A program made the translations under genes and the position numbers. This document shows, in pieces, positions 31,248 to 39,885 of a stretch of 64,000 nucleotides of DNA (position 1 is its first letter; each line of letters opens with the position of its first letter). The notes under the pieces were generated by a model, which had not been told where the DNA came from, made no database searches, and saw only the letters and a list, made by a program, of their open reading frames with translations. The DNA is from Treponema sp. (GTDB lineage Bacteria; Spirochaetota; Spirochaetia; Treponematales; Treponemataceae): assembly GCA_016294105.1 (NCBI GenBank), contig JAEDCN010000009.1, positions 1 through 64,000 of the forward strand. Direction: 5' to 3'.

Positions 31248-32267
31248 ATGGTAAAAGAGACGTTTAAAATATTGTGTGCTGATGATAGCGTTTCTATTAG
31301 AACCTATCTGACGGAGTTGCTGCAATCTTGGGGCTATACTGTTACCGCTTGTTGTAATGGAAAGGAAGCATGGGAAACCTATCAAAGGGATCCATCCTTC
31401 TCTGTCTTCTTGTTGGACTGGGTTATGCCTGAAATGAACGGACTTGAAGCTTGTAAGCTCATCCGTCAGGCTGAAGACACCGGCTACAAGTACATCATTA
31501 TGCTTACCAGCAAGGATTCCACCGAGAATATCGTAGAAGCCTTGAATTCTGGTGCAGATGATTATTTGACAAAGCCCTTTCATCCTGCTGAACTAAAGGC
31601 TCGTATTCATACAGCCTATCGTTTCTTTGAGTATGAGCAGAAGCAACAGTCTATTGCCAATGAAACTCGTTTTGCATGTTACCAGGCCTTGACTGAATTG
31701 GCTGAAGCACGAGATTATGAAACTGGACAGCACCTGTCCAGAGTTTCTACTATGTCTCGACTTTTGGCAAAACAGTTGGGTCAGGACGAAAATTTCTTGA
31801 AGCAAATTGAGCTCTTTGCTCCCATGCACGATATTGGTAAGGTTGGTATTCCCGATGGTATCCTTCATCTTCCCCGTAAGCTTACCCCTCAGGAATTCGA
31901 CATCATCAAGACCCATACCTCCATTGGATATGATATCTTGAAAGGCAAGCCTACTATGGAAATGGCTGCTGATATTGCTCATTATCATCACGAAAAATGG
32001 AATGGCTGCGGTTATCCAGAGGGCTTGAAAGGAGAAGAAATTCCCCTGTGTAGTCGCATTGTATCCATCATCGATGTGTATGATGCCTTGCGTGCCATTC
32101 GTCCCTACAAGAAGGAGTATACCCACCAAGATTCTGTAGATTTAATTTACAGGGAAAGCGGTATCTCCTTTGATCCTACCGTAGTGGCTGCCTTTAAGGA
32201 AATTGAGCACGACATTAAAAAGCTCTTTGATGAATCCTACAAGACCTTTGCTGAAACACCAAACTAA
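31248..32267 (+). CDS. Response regulator with HD-GYP domain
   Basis: A 339-residue regulator. The receiver domain (1-125) has the acidic pair DD (12-13), phosphoacceptor D57 in LLDWVMP and the Lys of TKPF. The HD-GYP domain (about 140-330) has H194-D195 in MHDIGKVGIPD, two further His motifs (KTHTSIGYD, HYHHEKWNGCGYPEGL) and G255-Y256-P257. HD-GYP proteins hydrolyse cyclic di-GMP, so phosphorylation likely switches c-di-GMP turnover, which affects motility in spirochaetes. No histidine kinase gene is nearby. It lies 39 bases after icd and may be co-transcribed; a shared terminator follows. Confidence 0.9.
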   Translation: MVKETFKILCADDSVSIRTYLTELLQSWGYTVTACCNGKEAWETYQRDPSFSVFLLDWVMPEMNGLEACKLIRQAEDTGYKYIIMLTSKDSTENIVEALNSGADDYLTKPFHPAELKARIHTAYRFFEYEQKQQSIANETRFACYQALTELAEARDYETGQHLSRVSTMSRLLAKQLGQDENFLKQIELFAPMHDIGKVGIPDGILHLPRKLTPQEFDIIKTHTSIGYDILKGKPTMEMAADIAHYHHEKWNGCGYPEGLKGEEIPLCSRIVSIIDVYDALRAIRPYKKEYTHQDSVDLIYRESGISFDPTVVAAFKEIEHDIKKLFDESYKTFAETPN

Positions 32268-32302
32268 TATTAGGTTTTGAACAGGTTTAGTTTCTAAAAC
32301 GG

Positions 32303-32348
32303 AAAAAGCCCAACTGGAGAGCAAATCTCATCAAGTTGGGCTTTTTTT
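32303..32348. terminator. Bidirectional terminator between the HD-GYP gene and murI
   Basis: AAAAAGCCCAACT pairs with AGTTGGGCTTTTT; an A run on the left and T run on the right allow it to stop transcription from both converging genes. Its right edge includes the murI stop codon. Confidence 0.88.
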
Positions 32349-33165
32349 ATTGCAGTAGGCCGCCCCAAGGAATGGAAAATTGGGCGCATAAATCTTGATA
32401 ATAGCGGCTCATTTCTGGGCTGGAAAGCTCTGTAACGAAAAATCCCTTGTGACTAGGGGAAAACCCACCATCAGAACTCCCAGAAGCAGGGTTTTGGAGG
32501 GAGCGGATTCGTAGTGCCTGACGAATAACCCCTTCTCGAGAATCCACCACCTGTACCGCCTCCCCTGCCAGCTGCTGGATTTCTGTGGCAATATGGAGAA
32601 AGTGGGTGCAGCCCAGCACAATGGTATCCACGTTTTGATCAAGGAAAAAATCAACAGCGGGACGGGCAGCCTGAAGATAGAGACTTTTGTCTTGGCTCAG
32701 AAGATGCTGTTCAATGAAACGAATAAGCTTTCCGTCTCCACGGCTCACCACACGACAGCTGGAGGCAAAGCTCTGGATGAGCCCCTGGGTGTAGGGATGG
32801 CGAACGGTGGCTTCTGTGGCTAAAAGACCAATGGTATTGTTCCGTGTTTTTGCTGCCGCCACCTTGATGGCAGGAACTGTTCCAATAAAGTGGATTCCAA
32901 GAAAATCCTGACGCAGGGTTTCCAAGGAGGTAACAGACATGGTATTGCAGGCCAACACAAAGGCTGTGGGAGAAAAGCGGGAAAGAACTAATTGTACTGC
33001 TTCCTTTGTGGCGGCAATCACTTGTTCAGGAGTCTTTTCTCCATAAGGAAAGTTCTTTGTGTCTGCAAGATAGAGACAGGAGGCCTCAGGACAGGCTGAT
33101 TTTAAGTAGCCCATGTAGGGCAAGCCTCCCGTTCCTGAGTCCAAAAAAGCAAAGTCAAGATGCAT
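32347..33165 (-). CDS. murI: Glutamate racemase
   Basis: A 272-residue cofactor-independent racemase making D-glutamate for peptidoglycan. It opens with LDSGTGGLPYM (D9-S10) and has the two catalytic cysteines in ACNTM (about 73-77) and LGCTHF (about 179-184). PYGEKTPEQV and the LATEATVRHPYTQ segment are family blocks. Length is normal. It is followed by the shared bidirectional terminator. Upstream, the small zinc-ribbon gene ends only eight bases before its ATG, so the two are likely co-transcribed. Confidence 0.92.
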   Translation of the reverse strand: MHLDFAFLDSGTGGLPYMGYLKSACPEASCLYLADTKNFPYGEKTPEQVIAATKEAVQLVLSRFSPTAFVLACNTMSVTSLETLRQDFLGIHFIGTVPAIKVAAAKTRNNTIGLLATEATVRHPYTQGLIQSFASSCRVVSRGDGKLIRFIEQHLLSQDKSLYLQAARPAVDFFLDQNVDTIVLGCTHFLHIATEIQQLAGEAVQVVDSREGVIRQALRIRSLQNPASGSSDGGFSPSHKGFFVTELSSPEMSRYYQDLCAQFSIPWGGLLQ

Positions 33166-33173
33166 GGTAGTTC

Positions 33174-33479
33174 CTACAGGGAAAAAAGATTGTTGAAGGC
33201 ACTTCTGGCAGTTTTTTTTGCCTCATCTGCCTTACCATTTGTAGAAGCAGCATGAATATTCACTGAAAAATAATCGCAAAAATTTGCAGCCTCTTTGTCC
33301 CGTACCTCCTCATCGATTGTTTCGTGACAATCGTAATGGGAACCAGGCTGGTAAAACCGACAATTAACACAGCTGTGCAGGGAAGCCCCGCAACGGGAAC
33401 ACTGGGAGGATCTAAAGATTACCAAACCTTCTGCTATGGGTTCTTTACATTTCCAACACATAAATTCATCATACCCCAT
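33174..33479 (-). CDS. Zinc-ribbon hypothetical protein
   Basis: About 101 residues. The N-terminal half holds CWKCKEP, CSRCGASLHSCVNC and a distal C, consistent with one or two zinc-binding ribbons; the segment FYQPGSHYDCHETIDEEVRDKEAANFCDYF is a block I recall from conserved spirochaetal proteins of unknown function. The C-terminal 30 residues are Ala/Lys-rich. No enzymatic signature. The start could be the ATG at 33479 or at 33461; neither has a strong ribosome site. It lies just upstream of murI. Confidence 0.65.
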   Translation of the reverse strand: MGYDEFMCWKCKEPIAEGLVIFRSSQCSRCGASLHSCVNCRFYQPGSHYDCHETIDEEVRDKEAANFCDYFSVNIHAASTNGKADEAKKTARSAFNNLFSL

Positions 33480-33514
33480 TTGACTAATCATTTGCAATGC
33501 CCTAAACTAGAACT

Positions 33515-34147
33515 ATGTTCGTTACTAATACTTGTAGCCATCCTGGATGCCATCACGCAGGTTTATCCTACATCAACAACGAGGGCGTGCTTACAGACAG
33601 AAGTTTTTTTTGCTTCAAGCACGTGGAAGATCCAGAGGGAATGAAAGATTCTGTCTACGATTATATTCGGAAACACCAGAAAATCGTGGGATTGAATGCA
33701 TCAGGACTCACCTTTACCGATATTGATTTGACTGACAAGCGTTTTTACGGCTGCAACTTCCAGAATTGCACCTTCAGCAATCTGCACTCGGAATTTTTTC
33801 GCGCCCGAATGTCTATCTTTGACTTTTCCCTTTTTGTGGACTGCAATCTTCTCAAGTCAAACCTACAATTTTCTTCTTTTGCAGGTTCCACCTTTTCCCA
33901 CGTGCTTTTTACTGGTTCTGATTTAGTCCACAACAATTTTTGCGGAATCACTTCTTATCAGTCTTCCTTTGACGATTCAGATTTGTACAATTCCCGATTC
34001 ATCAAGGCAAATCTCATCGATACCTCCTTCCAAAACTGCAATATAAAAAAGACGATTTTTTACGAGTCCAATCAGCAGAACATCTCCTTCAAGCAATCCA
34101 ACACACGGGAAGCTGAATTCGAGTACAAAGAGGGGGTCATTTTATGA
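33515..34147 (+). CDS. Pentapeptide-repeat protein with N-terminal Cys/His cluster
   Basis: A 210-residue protein. Residues 5-40 hold Cys/His residues (CSHPGCHHAG...FFCFKH), a likely small zinc site. From about 60 to 200 it has pentapeptide repeats of the A(D/N)LXX type (DLTDKRFYGCNFQNCTFSNL, DLVHNNFCGI, SDLYNSRFIKANLIDTSFQNCNI), which fold as a right-handed quadrilateral helix. Function unknown; some relatives mimic DNA, but this one is not especially acidic. The last four bases overlap the start of the next gene (ATGA). Confidence 0.85.
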   Translation: MFVTNTCSHPGCHHAGLSYINNEGVLTDRSFFCFKHVEDPEGMKDSVYDYIRKHQKIVGLNASGLTFTDIDLTDKRFYGCNFQNCTFSNLHSEFFRARMSIFDFSLFVDCNLLKSNLQFSSFAGSTFSHVLFTGSDLVHNNFCGITSYQSSFDDSDLYNSRFIKANLIDTSFQNCNIKKTIFYESNQQNISFKQSNTREAEFEYKEGVIL

Positions 34148-34728
34148 AGGTTTACTTTCATTTTAACATCGATGGATTTTCAAATTGCTACGTAGTTACC
34201 AACGAAAAAAACATGGAAGCCCTTATTATTGATCCAGGAAAAATAACGAAAGAGATATTGGAGCAGGTGGAAAGTGGCCCCTACAATTTGACTGCAGTGC
34301 TCATAACCCACAGACATAAAAGCCATGTACGGGGACTGGAAACCCTCAAAAAGATTTACAAGCCCAAGGTGTATGCTGCAGACTTTGATATTGCTGGCTC
34401 CGAGGAAACATTGCTGAATGGAGATGGCATCATCTACGCAGCGGGCCTGCAGATAAAGCACCTTGCCCTACCTGGTCACTCAGCAGATTCCATGGCATAT
34501 AAAATCAGCCATATTGTTTTTACTGGAGATACGATTTTTGCAGGAATGATTTCCAACACCTCTAGCACCTATGCCCGAAGAACACTGATTTCAAATATCT
34601 CCACAAAAATTCTTTCCCAGCAGGACGACATTATCTTGATGCCTGGTCATGGGCCTCCGTCAACCTTGGCTGCAGAAAAGAACTTTAATCCCGCCTTTCT
34701 ACAAGCTCCTACGGAATATTTTGACTAG
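34144..34728 (+). CDS. Metallo-beta-lactamase-fold hydrolase, atypical metal motif
   Basis: A 194-residue glyoxalase II-like MBL protein. The usual HxHxDH motif reads THRHKSH (H56, H58, S60, H61): the Asp that binds the second metal is replaced by Ser. Other ligands are in place: LPGHSADS, FTGDTIF and MPGHGP. It may bind one metal or have altered chemistry. Relatives hydrolyse thioesters such as S-lactoylglutathione analogues. Start overlaps the stop of the pentapeptide gene as ATGA, so the two are co-translated; the 3' end overlaps the convergent lipoprotein gene by four bases. Confidence 0.85.
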   Translation: MKVYFHFNIDGFSNCYVVTNEKNMEALIIDPGKITKEILEQVESGPYNLTAVLITHRHKSHVRGLETLKKIYKPKVYAADFDIAGSEETLLNGDGIIYAAGLQIKHLALPGHSADSMAYKISHIVFTGDTIFAGMISNTSSTYARRTLISNISTKILSQQDDIILMPGHGPPSTLAAEKNFNPAFLQAPTEYFD

Positions 34729-36575
34729 CGACCCACCAAGGAGATTCGTCCCGCTTCCATTCCCCATCGCTGGAACACATAATCGCTGAGCACCTGGCTG
34801 GCCTTGCTAAAGCCTGATCCCTTTGTATCTTGGATATAGGCACAAAGCTCTGGTTCTGCTCGTAGCATGGAGCCACGCTGGGCCAAGTTGTCCGCAAAAT
34901 AGGAGCCTGTTTGGGCTACCGATTGCTGCATCACGTAGGCCATGAATTCGTTGTGCATGAGATAGGTGTCATCCAGATTGTAATTAAGGGAAGCCTGCAG
35001 ATTAAAGTAGCGGTGCAGGAAGTGCAAAGACAAAGGATCTGCATTATCATATACAGAGGCAACCTTGGAACGGAAATCCTCGTTCACAAAGAAAAGACCA
35101 TGGAAGCCTTCGTGGGCAACAAAGGTGTACCGTAAATACAGGGCAGATTCCTGAGACAGGGAAATAATGGCACCGTAGCCGCTTTCATAGCCGCCGCCTG
35201 CAGCCTTCTTTATAATTCCGTTATGAAGAAGAATATCCTTCAGAAGGTTTTCCTTTTCGTTTAGAGGGAAATTGGTTGATTCAGCCAAGGAAAAGAAGGC
35301 GGCCAAGGTTTCGCTGCGGTAGTCGTGGGCATTGAAGCCGTGCTTTCCCACCAAATCCTTGTCATGAACCAGCGTGCCGATGTAGCCAGTCTTTTCTGTG
35401 TAAAAAGCCAGCCGCTTGAAAAAATCATCCTGCACCTTGTAGTCAGCGGTGTCAAAGAAAAGGATGCCGGGAAACTGCTCCCACTCAAAAAGCTCGTAGT
35501 CCTCGTGGCGCCAGGAAGTTTGACTCCACAGAGGAATCATTCCAGGATCTGTTGCCAAAGGCTCCAGCACTGCCCCATCGTGACGCAGGGGCTTTTCCTC
35601 CAAGGTCATGGTTATCCCTTCCACCATATCCTCCCCTTGAAGCAAGGTAAAGGCACCGAAGGGATTTTCCAGCCCCTTGTCATGGAAAGAGGCCTTCCGC
35701 TGGTTGGGAGCACGACGCAGACGAATGACTTCGCCACCAATCTGGAAACGAAGCTGAGGCTGCTGGGAGGTTTTTTCTGGCATGGCGGGACTGGGCTTCA
35801 AAGAAAGGCTTATAAGGGCAGAGCGTGCAGGAGAGATTACAGCAGCAAAGTCCTTTTTTGCCGCGGTAAAGTCAAAGTCGGCGGAAGCCTGGCTTCTGTC
35901 CCATAGTCCACCTTGGGAGGAAAAGGAATAAGAATCAGTGCCAGAAAATCCTATTTCCATAGGTTGTAGGCCAACAGAAACGATGGATACTGGTACCGTG
36001 GAATACAAAAGGATTCCCCTAAAATCCCCAAAGTCTTGGGCAGGAATTACCATGGATAGGCTAATCTGCTGGTCAGAAGGAAGGTGCTGCTGCTCCAAGG
36101 GAGTAAGACAGCGGGCCAGGGGACGTTCTGACAAAGACTCCTTCAACTTGCCAGATGAGGTGAAATCACTTTGATACAAAAAACCAAAGGCAAGATTTCC
36201 CTGATTTCCAGAGCTGATACTGGTGTTCGTGGCTGAATTCTTTTTTTCAGGGGGATTTGCAAGGGTAATGCGACAGGAAACACCACCCCAACTCTCCAGT
36301 GCAGGGGCCAGTTGGGGAAGCTGCTCTGGGTTTACTGCAAGATAGATATAGGCTGATTTTTCTGGATTCAGGATGGCACCCTTCTTACCGTTGTTATTCA
36401 AAGCTTCCATGGGAAGGCTTTCCCCAGAAAAATCTTTTTCAGAACCAGCGGAAGCAGTTTGCAAGTGAAGGTTTGGTTGGAATAAAACCTGACTTTTGCT
36501 GGAACAGCTGAAACAGCTGGTTAACAGAATCACACAAAATAAATATGATGAACGAATTTTGATTTTCTTTAGCAT
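34725..36575 (-). CDS. Lipoprotein with HExxH metallopeptidase-like motif
   Basis: A 616-residue predicted lipoprotein. The N-terminus KKIKIRSSYLFCVILLTSCFSC is a lipoprotein signal with a relaxed lipobox and lipidation near residue 20-23. Residues 40-360 form a beta-rich region I cannot assign. Near 488 the sequence reads FVAHEGFHGLFF, a zincin HExxH motif, and about 53 residues later HNEFMAYVMQ offers a Glu ligand, as in gluzincins. It may be a surface or periplasmic protease; substrate unknown. The ATG at 36575 is chosen because the signal starts there; an open frame upstream is not gene-like. TATTAT lies five bases before the ATG. Confidence 0.7.
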   Translation of the reverse strand: MLKKIKIRSSYLFCVILLTSCFSCSSKSQVLFQPNLHLQTASAGSEKDFSGESLPMEALNNNGKKGAILNPEKSAYIYLAVNPEQLPQLAPALESWGGVSCRITLANPPEKKNSATNTSISSGNQGNLAFGFLYQSDFTSSGKLKESLSERPLARCLTPLEQQHLPSDQQISLSMVIPAQDFGDFRGILLYSTVPVSIVSVGLQPMEIGFSGTDSYSFSSQGGLWDRSQASADFDFTAAKKDFAAVISPARSALISLSLKPSPAMPEKTSQQPQLRFQIGGEVIRLRRAPNQRKASFHDKGLENPFGAFTLLQGEDMVEGITMTLEEKPLRHDGAVLEPLATDPGMIPLWSQTSWRHEDYELFEWEQFPGILFFDTADYKVQDDFFKRLAFYTEKTGYIGTLVHDKDLVGKHGFNAHDYRSETLAAFFSLAESTNFPLNEKENLLKDILLHNGIIKKAAGGGYESGYGAIISLSQESALYLRYTFVAHEGFHGLFFVNEDFRSKVASVYDNADPLSLHFLHRYFNLQASLNYNLDDTYLMHNEFMAYVMQQSVAQTGSYFADNLAQRGSMLRAEPELCAYIQDTKGSGFSKASQVLSDYVFQRWGMEAGRISLVGR

Positions 36576-36622
36576 AGAGTATAATACTACCTTTTTTTCA
36601 ATAAAAACGCTATAGTTGCACC

Positions 36623-37234
36623 ATGTCCTCACAGAATTTTTCTGGAATAATCCTACAGCCTCACAACACACCCTTAAGCCAGCTTTTAAGAGAGCACCGA
36701 GACATTTTGAAAAACCTCGCTCCTTGGCTCGACGGAGGAAAACTGTATCCCGTCTATCCCTGTCATTGCTTGGTAAAAACAGAACTTTCTGCAAAGGAGC
36801 TTAAAAAACAGATTACTGTTTGCAGGATTCTTCCCCCACAGCTACAAGATGGCTTTTTATTCCGCCCTGTGGAAGTAGCTGGAGTACCGCTTCAAGCCCT
36901 GCCGCCCCAGCTACTGCACCAAATCCTTCCATTTTTATCTGAACAGGAGCTTGAAAATAAATCTATTCCCGCTGGCTTTATTTTTGGCTATGTATCCCTT
37001 CAGCAAACAGAATCCCTCATACGACAGGGACTTGAATCCCTTTCCGCTAGAATCGAATCTCTGAATCTACGAGTCTTTCGTTTGCAGCACATAGAATACC
37101 ACTACCGAGGTAGCCCCTGTCAAGGCAACGGAACCAGTGAGCCACTCCCCAGCTCCTTGGATTGGACTATGGAGCTTCCCCACTGGGTTAAAATTAATCC
37201 CCCGAGGAAAGATGGTTTCCGCAGAAAATTATGA
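36623..37234 (+). CDS. Hypothetical protein
   Basis: A 203-residue protein I do not recognise. It is Leu/Pro/Gln-rich, lacks a signal peptide and has a middle segment (about 70-150: RILPPQLQDGFLFRPVEVAG, PAGFIFGYVSLQQTE) suggesting a folded beta-alpha domain. It diverges from the metallopeptidase-like lipoprotein gene. A TATAGT -10-like box at 36611-36616 lies six bases before the ATG and no Shine-Dalgarno sequence is present, suggesting a leaderless message. Its end overlaps the convergent small gene by six bases. Coding is supported by length, start context and tight packing. Confidence 0.55.
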   Translation: MSSQNFSGIILQPHNTPLSQLLREHRDILKNLAPWLDGGKLYPVYPCHCLVKTELSAKELKKQITVCRILPPQLQDGFLFRPVEVAGVPLQALPPQLLHQILPFLSEQELENKSIPAGFIFGYVSLQQTESLIRQGLESLSARIESLNLRVFRLQHIEYHYRGSPCQGNGTSEPLPSSLDWTMELPHWVKINPPRKDGFRRKL

Positions 37235-37630
37235 CTTAGTAAACTCTGCGTCTGTTGCCTCAGCTTCAGGGGCAGAAGTAGAGCCGGCTTCATCCGTTGG
37301 AGTGGCGGTGTCACCCTGCTCCTTGGCTTTAAGGCTTTCTTCTCGCTGGACAATCTCTTTTTCAAGGCGCTGGATTTCCTCCATAATTCCACTGATGAGA
37401 CTGTTGTCGGCAGAAAGGGTGGCAGAGGGATTTTCTTCAAAGAATTTCAGCACTGCCTGTCCCAAGGCACGATACTCCTTGTTTTGGCGAGAAATCAACT
37501 GATGGGTTTCTATTTTGGTGACGCTTTTGTCGCTAAAATCCTGTACCGCATCGCCAGCCTTAGAAAGGGCTTCCTTTGAAACTTCTACACCCTTGTCCAG
37601 ATATTCCTTCATTTTATCTAAAAAAGCCAT
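37229..37630 (-). CDS. Small coiled-coil hypothetical protein
   Basis: A 133-residue, highly charged protein. Residues 1-35 form an amphipathic helix (FLDKMKEYLDKGVEVSKEALSKAGDA) that looks like the YtxH/apolipoprotein-like helices of small stress proteins. Residues 55-100 form a predicted coiled coil (ISGIMEEIQRLEKEIVQREESLKAKEQ). The tail (100-133) is Thr/Ala/Glu-rich and disordered. The ATG at 37630 has AAGGAG five bases upstream. Function unknown. Confidence 0.75.
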   Translation of the reverse strand: MAFLDKMKEYLDKGVEVSKEALSKAGDAVQDFSDKSVTKIETHQLISRQNKEYRALGQAVLKFFEENPSATLSADNSLISGIMEEIQRLEKEIVQREESLKAKEQGDTATPTDEAGSTSAPEAEATDAEFTKS

Positions 37631-37742
37631 AACCACTCCTTGGTAAAAATATCTTTAATATTAAAATAATCTATTCTGTAACTTTTTTCCACAAAACTTT
37701 TGGATTTTTCACTAAAACTTTTGGTAAGCTCATGTTGTGCAG

Positions 37743-38879
37743 CTAAAATACAAAAGCAAATCCCACTTGAAAGATTGATAAAGGATTGTCTCCCACGTAA
37801 CGGCCACTTTCTATGGTTTGCCAAGAGGCTCCCAAAGAAAATATTCCCAAGCTCACCTGGCCTCCCACTGCAGGATAACCGCTGGAAAGTCCACACCAGA
37901 TTCTTGCCACCTTGGCCACCGCCACCTCCAAACCAAAGGCCAATGACTTAAAAAAGGTTTGAGAGCCTGAAAGGAGCTGGTTCAAGGACTTTGCTTCCCC
38001 GGAAATAACAATATCCACAGGAATTTTGCCTATAAAAAAGGGAAAGAGGGTTCCCAAGCCCACAGTAAAGGACAATTCCCTAGGAAGGGGAGCCACAGAC
38101 TGGCCTGGCACAAAGTAGTCACCAAACAGGTTTTTAAGGCTTGCAGCAAGTCTCAGCTGATTTCCGCTGTATAACAAGTCGTAGCCCACCATCAAAAAAC
38201 CTAAATCCACGGGAAAGCTTACATAGGGCGTGGACAAGATTCCTTCCAAAATTTCGTTTACATTGTTTCTCCCAGCCGCAATGGCATCCACATCACTGCC
38301 GTCAAGCATTTTATAAAGGGCCACGCTAGGATGAAAGGTGGCTCCCAAGGAAATATCCACCAGACGGCCTTCCACCGCCTTGAGACTATAGGCCACCGGC
38401 AGAGTAAGGTTCACCATGGTAAAGCCCTCCACTCCCAGAGGAAAGGGACTACCCTGCACAAAGGCAGAGGCTGTAATAAAAAGTCCTGCGCCCCAATTAC
38501 TGCCAATATATCCAAAGGAAATGCTGGGGGTGGCACCCAAACCGCTGGAGGTAATCAAATCTTTGGCGTTCAGCAGAATTTGTCCTAGCTTGTTGTCCAC
38601 TTTTGAAATATCCTTCAAGATGGGAAACAGAAACTGGGGCTTGAAATACAGCTGGGTGGAAAAGCTCAGGATAAAGCTTTTCCGTGGATAGAACAATTTT
38701 TGGGTGAGTCCAGCAGGATTGTGGATCAAGGTGTCAAGGCCCTCTGGAACAGCTGTAATTGCCCCGCCCATTCCTGTGTACCGCCAGGAGGAAGGTTCTG
38801 CAAACTTAATCACCGGGCTTTCTGCGTACAGTAGCGACAGAAAAAGCACAAAAATCGGCAACAACATCCTGAATTTCAT
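37743..38879 (-). CDS. Outer-membrane beta-barrel protein, UPF0164/FadL-like
   Basis: A 378-residue exported protein. After a signal peptide (about 1-19, ending LLYAES) it shows the FadL-type start AEPSSWRYTGMGGAITAVPEGLDTLIHNPAGL, where the TGMGGA and NPAGL words are diagnostic for the OmpP1/FadL fold. Later segments are amphipathic strands, ending in FQVGFAFVF with a C-terminal aromatic as in barrel proteins. It resembles the UPF0164 family (T. pallidum TP0548, TP0856-TP0865 group, from memory), thought to import hydrophobic nutrients. The ATG at 38879 overlaps the end of the upstream lipoprotein gene, with a GGGGGATTAGG ribosome site. Confidence 0.82.
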   Translation of the reverse strand: MKFRMLLPIFVLFLSLLYAESPVIKFAEPSSWRYTGMGGAITAVPEGLDTLIHNPAGLTQKLFYPRKSFILSFSTQLYFKPQFLFPILKDISKVDNKLGQILLNAKDLITSSGLGATPSISFGYIGSNWGAGLFITASAFVQGSPFPLGVEGFTMVNLTLPVAYSLKAVEGRLVDISLGATFHPSVALYKMLDGSDVDAIAAGRNNVNEILEGILSTPYVSFPVDLGFLMVGYDLLYSGNQLRLAASLKNLFGDYFVPGQSVAPLPRELSFTVGLGTLFPFFIGKIPVDIVISGEAKSLNQLLSGSQTFFKSLAFGLEVAVAKVARIWCGLSSGYPAVGGQVSLGIFSLGASWQTIESGRYVGDNPLSIFQVGFAFVF

Positions 38880-38880
38880 C

Positions 38881-39885
38881 CTAATCCCCCCAGCTTCTGA
38901 TGGTACGGGCAGTATCCTGAGCCACCAGATTATAGCCTGCATTACTGGCCATGGCTTCAAAGATACCTGCCACAAACTTCAGCTCCTGCTTGTACTCTGA
39001 AATAATTTGCTCAGAGGGAATTTCCAATGCTTGGGAAAGCTGGTTGAACAAAGCTTCCACCAACTGTGAATCAATGGCACTTGCATTAATGACTTGATAG
39101 TAGGCTTGGCTTACACTTACCGCAAGTTGTTGATACTCCTGTGGTGAATCCTGAATGATACCAGTGGTGCTGCGTATCAAGCCTCCAAGAATACCGGACA
39201 AAAGATAGTTCTGCAAATCGCCGCCAGAATAAACGCCAAAGGGAGCGGTTTTAACCGCATCATTATAATAATTGCTGATCCGATACAAATTGTAAAAGGC
39301 CTGGGCCATCTCCGCCAACGCAGAGTTCACATCGCTGAGCAAAAAACTTTTCACAGCATCGGTATACACCACGAATAATTCTTCCAAAGAAATACCTGAA
39401 AGACTCAGGGCAGAAAGGGCGGGATTTGCAAAGTTGTAGATAATGTCATACACCAAGGGACTGGTGTAAATAAGGATTGTGACTGCAGCCTTCGCGGAGC
39501 GGGATAAGGTAAAGGAATAAGCACCTTCCACCAGCACCTCTTTTTCTTCAGCAATCATGGCATCTAAGGTGGAAAGGATTTTGTCCCGTTGTGCCACCGT
39601 CAGAACACGATAAAAGGCTGGGGAAGAACTATTGACCTCTAGGGAAGACAAAAGCTTCTCCCCAGAATACCCAGAAATTTTTTCCGTATCAGGATAATCC
39701 CAGCCAGTAAACAAGCTCTGATTTGAACAGGCAATACAAAAAAACAGGGTGAAAACGCAAGAAAAAACAAAAAGACAGGAATATAATGTCGCTTTGCAAG
39801 TTGCAACTTTGCAAGCTATCACTGGGTAAACTGCAGTTTGCGAAGTTTTACGTTGTAACCTCCATCTCTTTGTCTTCCAGTCCAT
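38881..39885 (-). CDS. Lipoprotein of unknown function
   Basis: A 334-residue protein with a long basic N-region followed by a hydrophobic signal and the lipobox FFCIAC (Cys near residue 53). The rest is mostly helical: many Ala/Leu/Ser/Tyr-rich stretches (LSSLEVNSSSPAFYRVLTVA, AVSVSQAYYQVINASAID), with no catalytic motif. The ATG at 39885 has GGGGAGG nine bases upstream and lies within the end of mtaB. The lipoprotein and the FadL-like barrel gene that follows, two bases later, probably form a functional pair in the outer envelope. Confidence 0.68.
   Translation of the reverse strand: MDWKTKRWRLQRKTSQTAVYPVIACKVATCKATLYSCLFVFSCVFTLFFCIACSNQSLFTGWDYPDTEKISGYSGEKLLSSLEVNSSSPAFYRVLTVAQRDKILSTLDAMIAEEKEVLVEGAYSFTLSRSAKAAVTILIYTSPLVYDIIYNFANPALSALSLSGISLEELFVVYTDAVKSFLLSDVNSALAEMAQAFYNLYRISNYYNDAVKTAPFGVYSGGDLQNYLLSGILGGLIRSTTGIIQDSPQEYQQLAVSVSQAYYQVINASAIDSQLVEALFNQLSQALEIPSEQIISEYKQELKFVAGIFEAMASNAGYNLVAQDTARTIRSWGD

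Noticed and set aside
36576..36794. N-terminal extension of the HExxH lipoprotein
   Set aside because: The upstream in-frame codons give no signal peptide and would hide the lipoprotein signal inside the protein.
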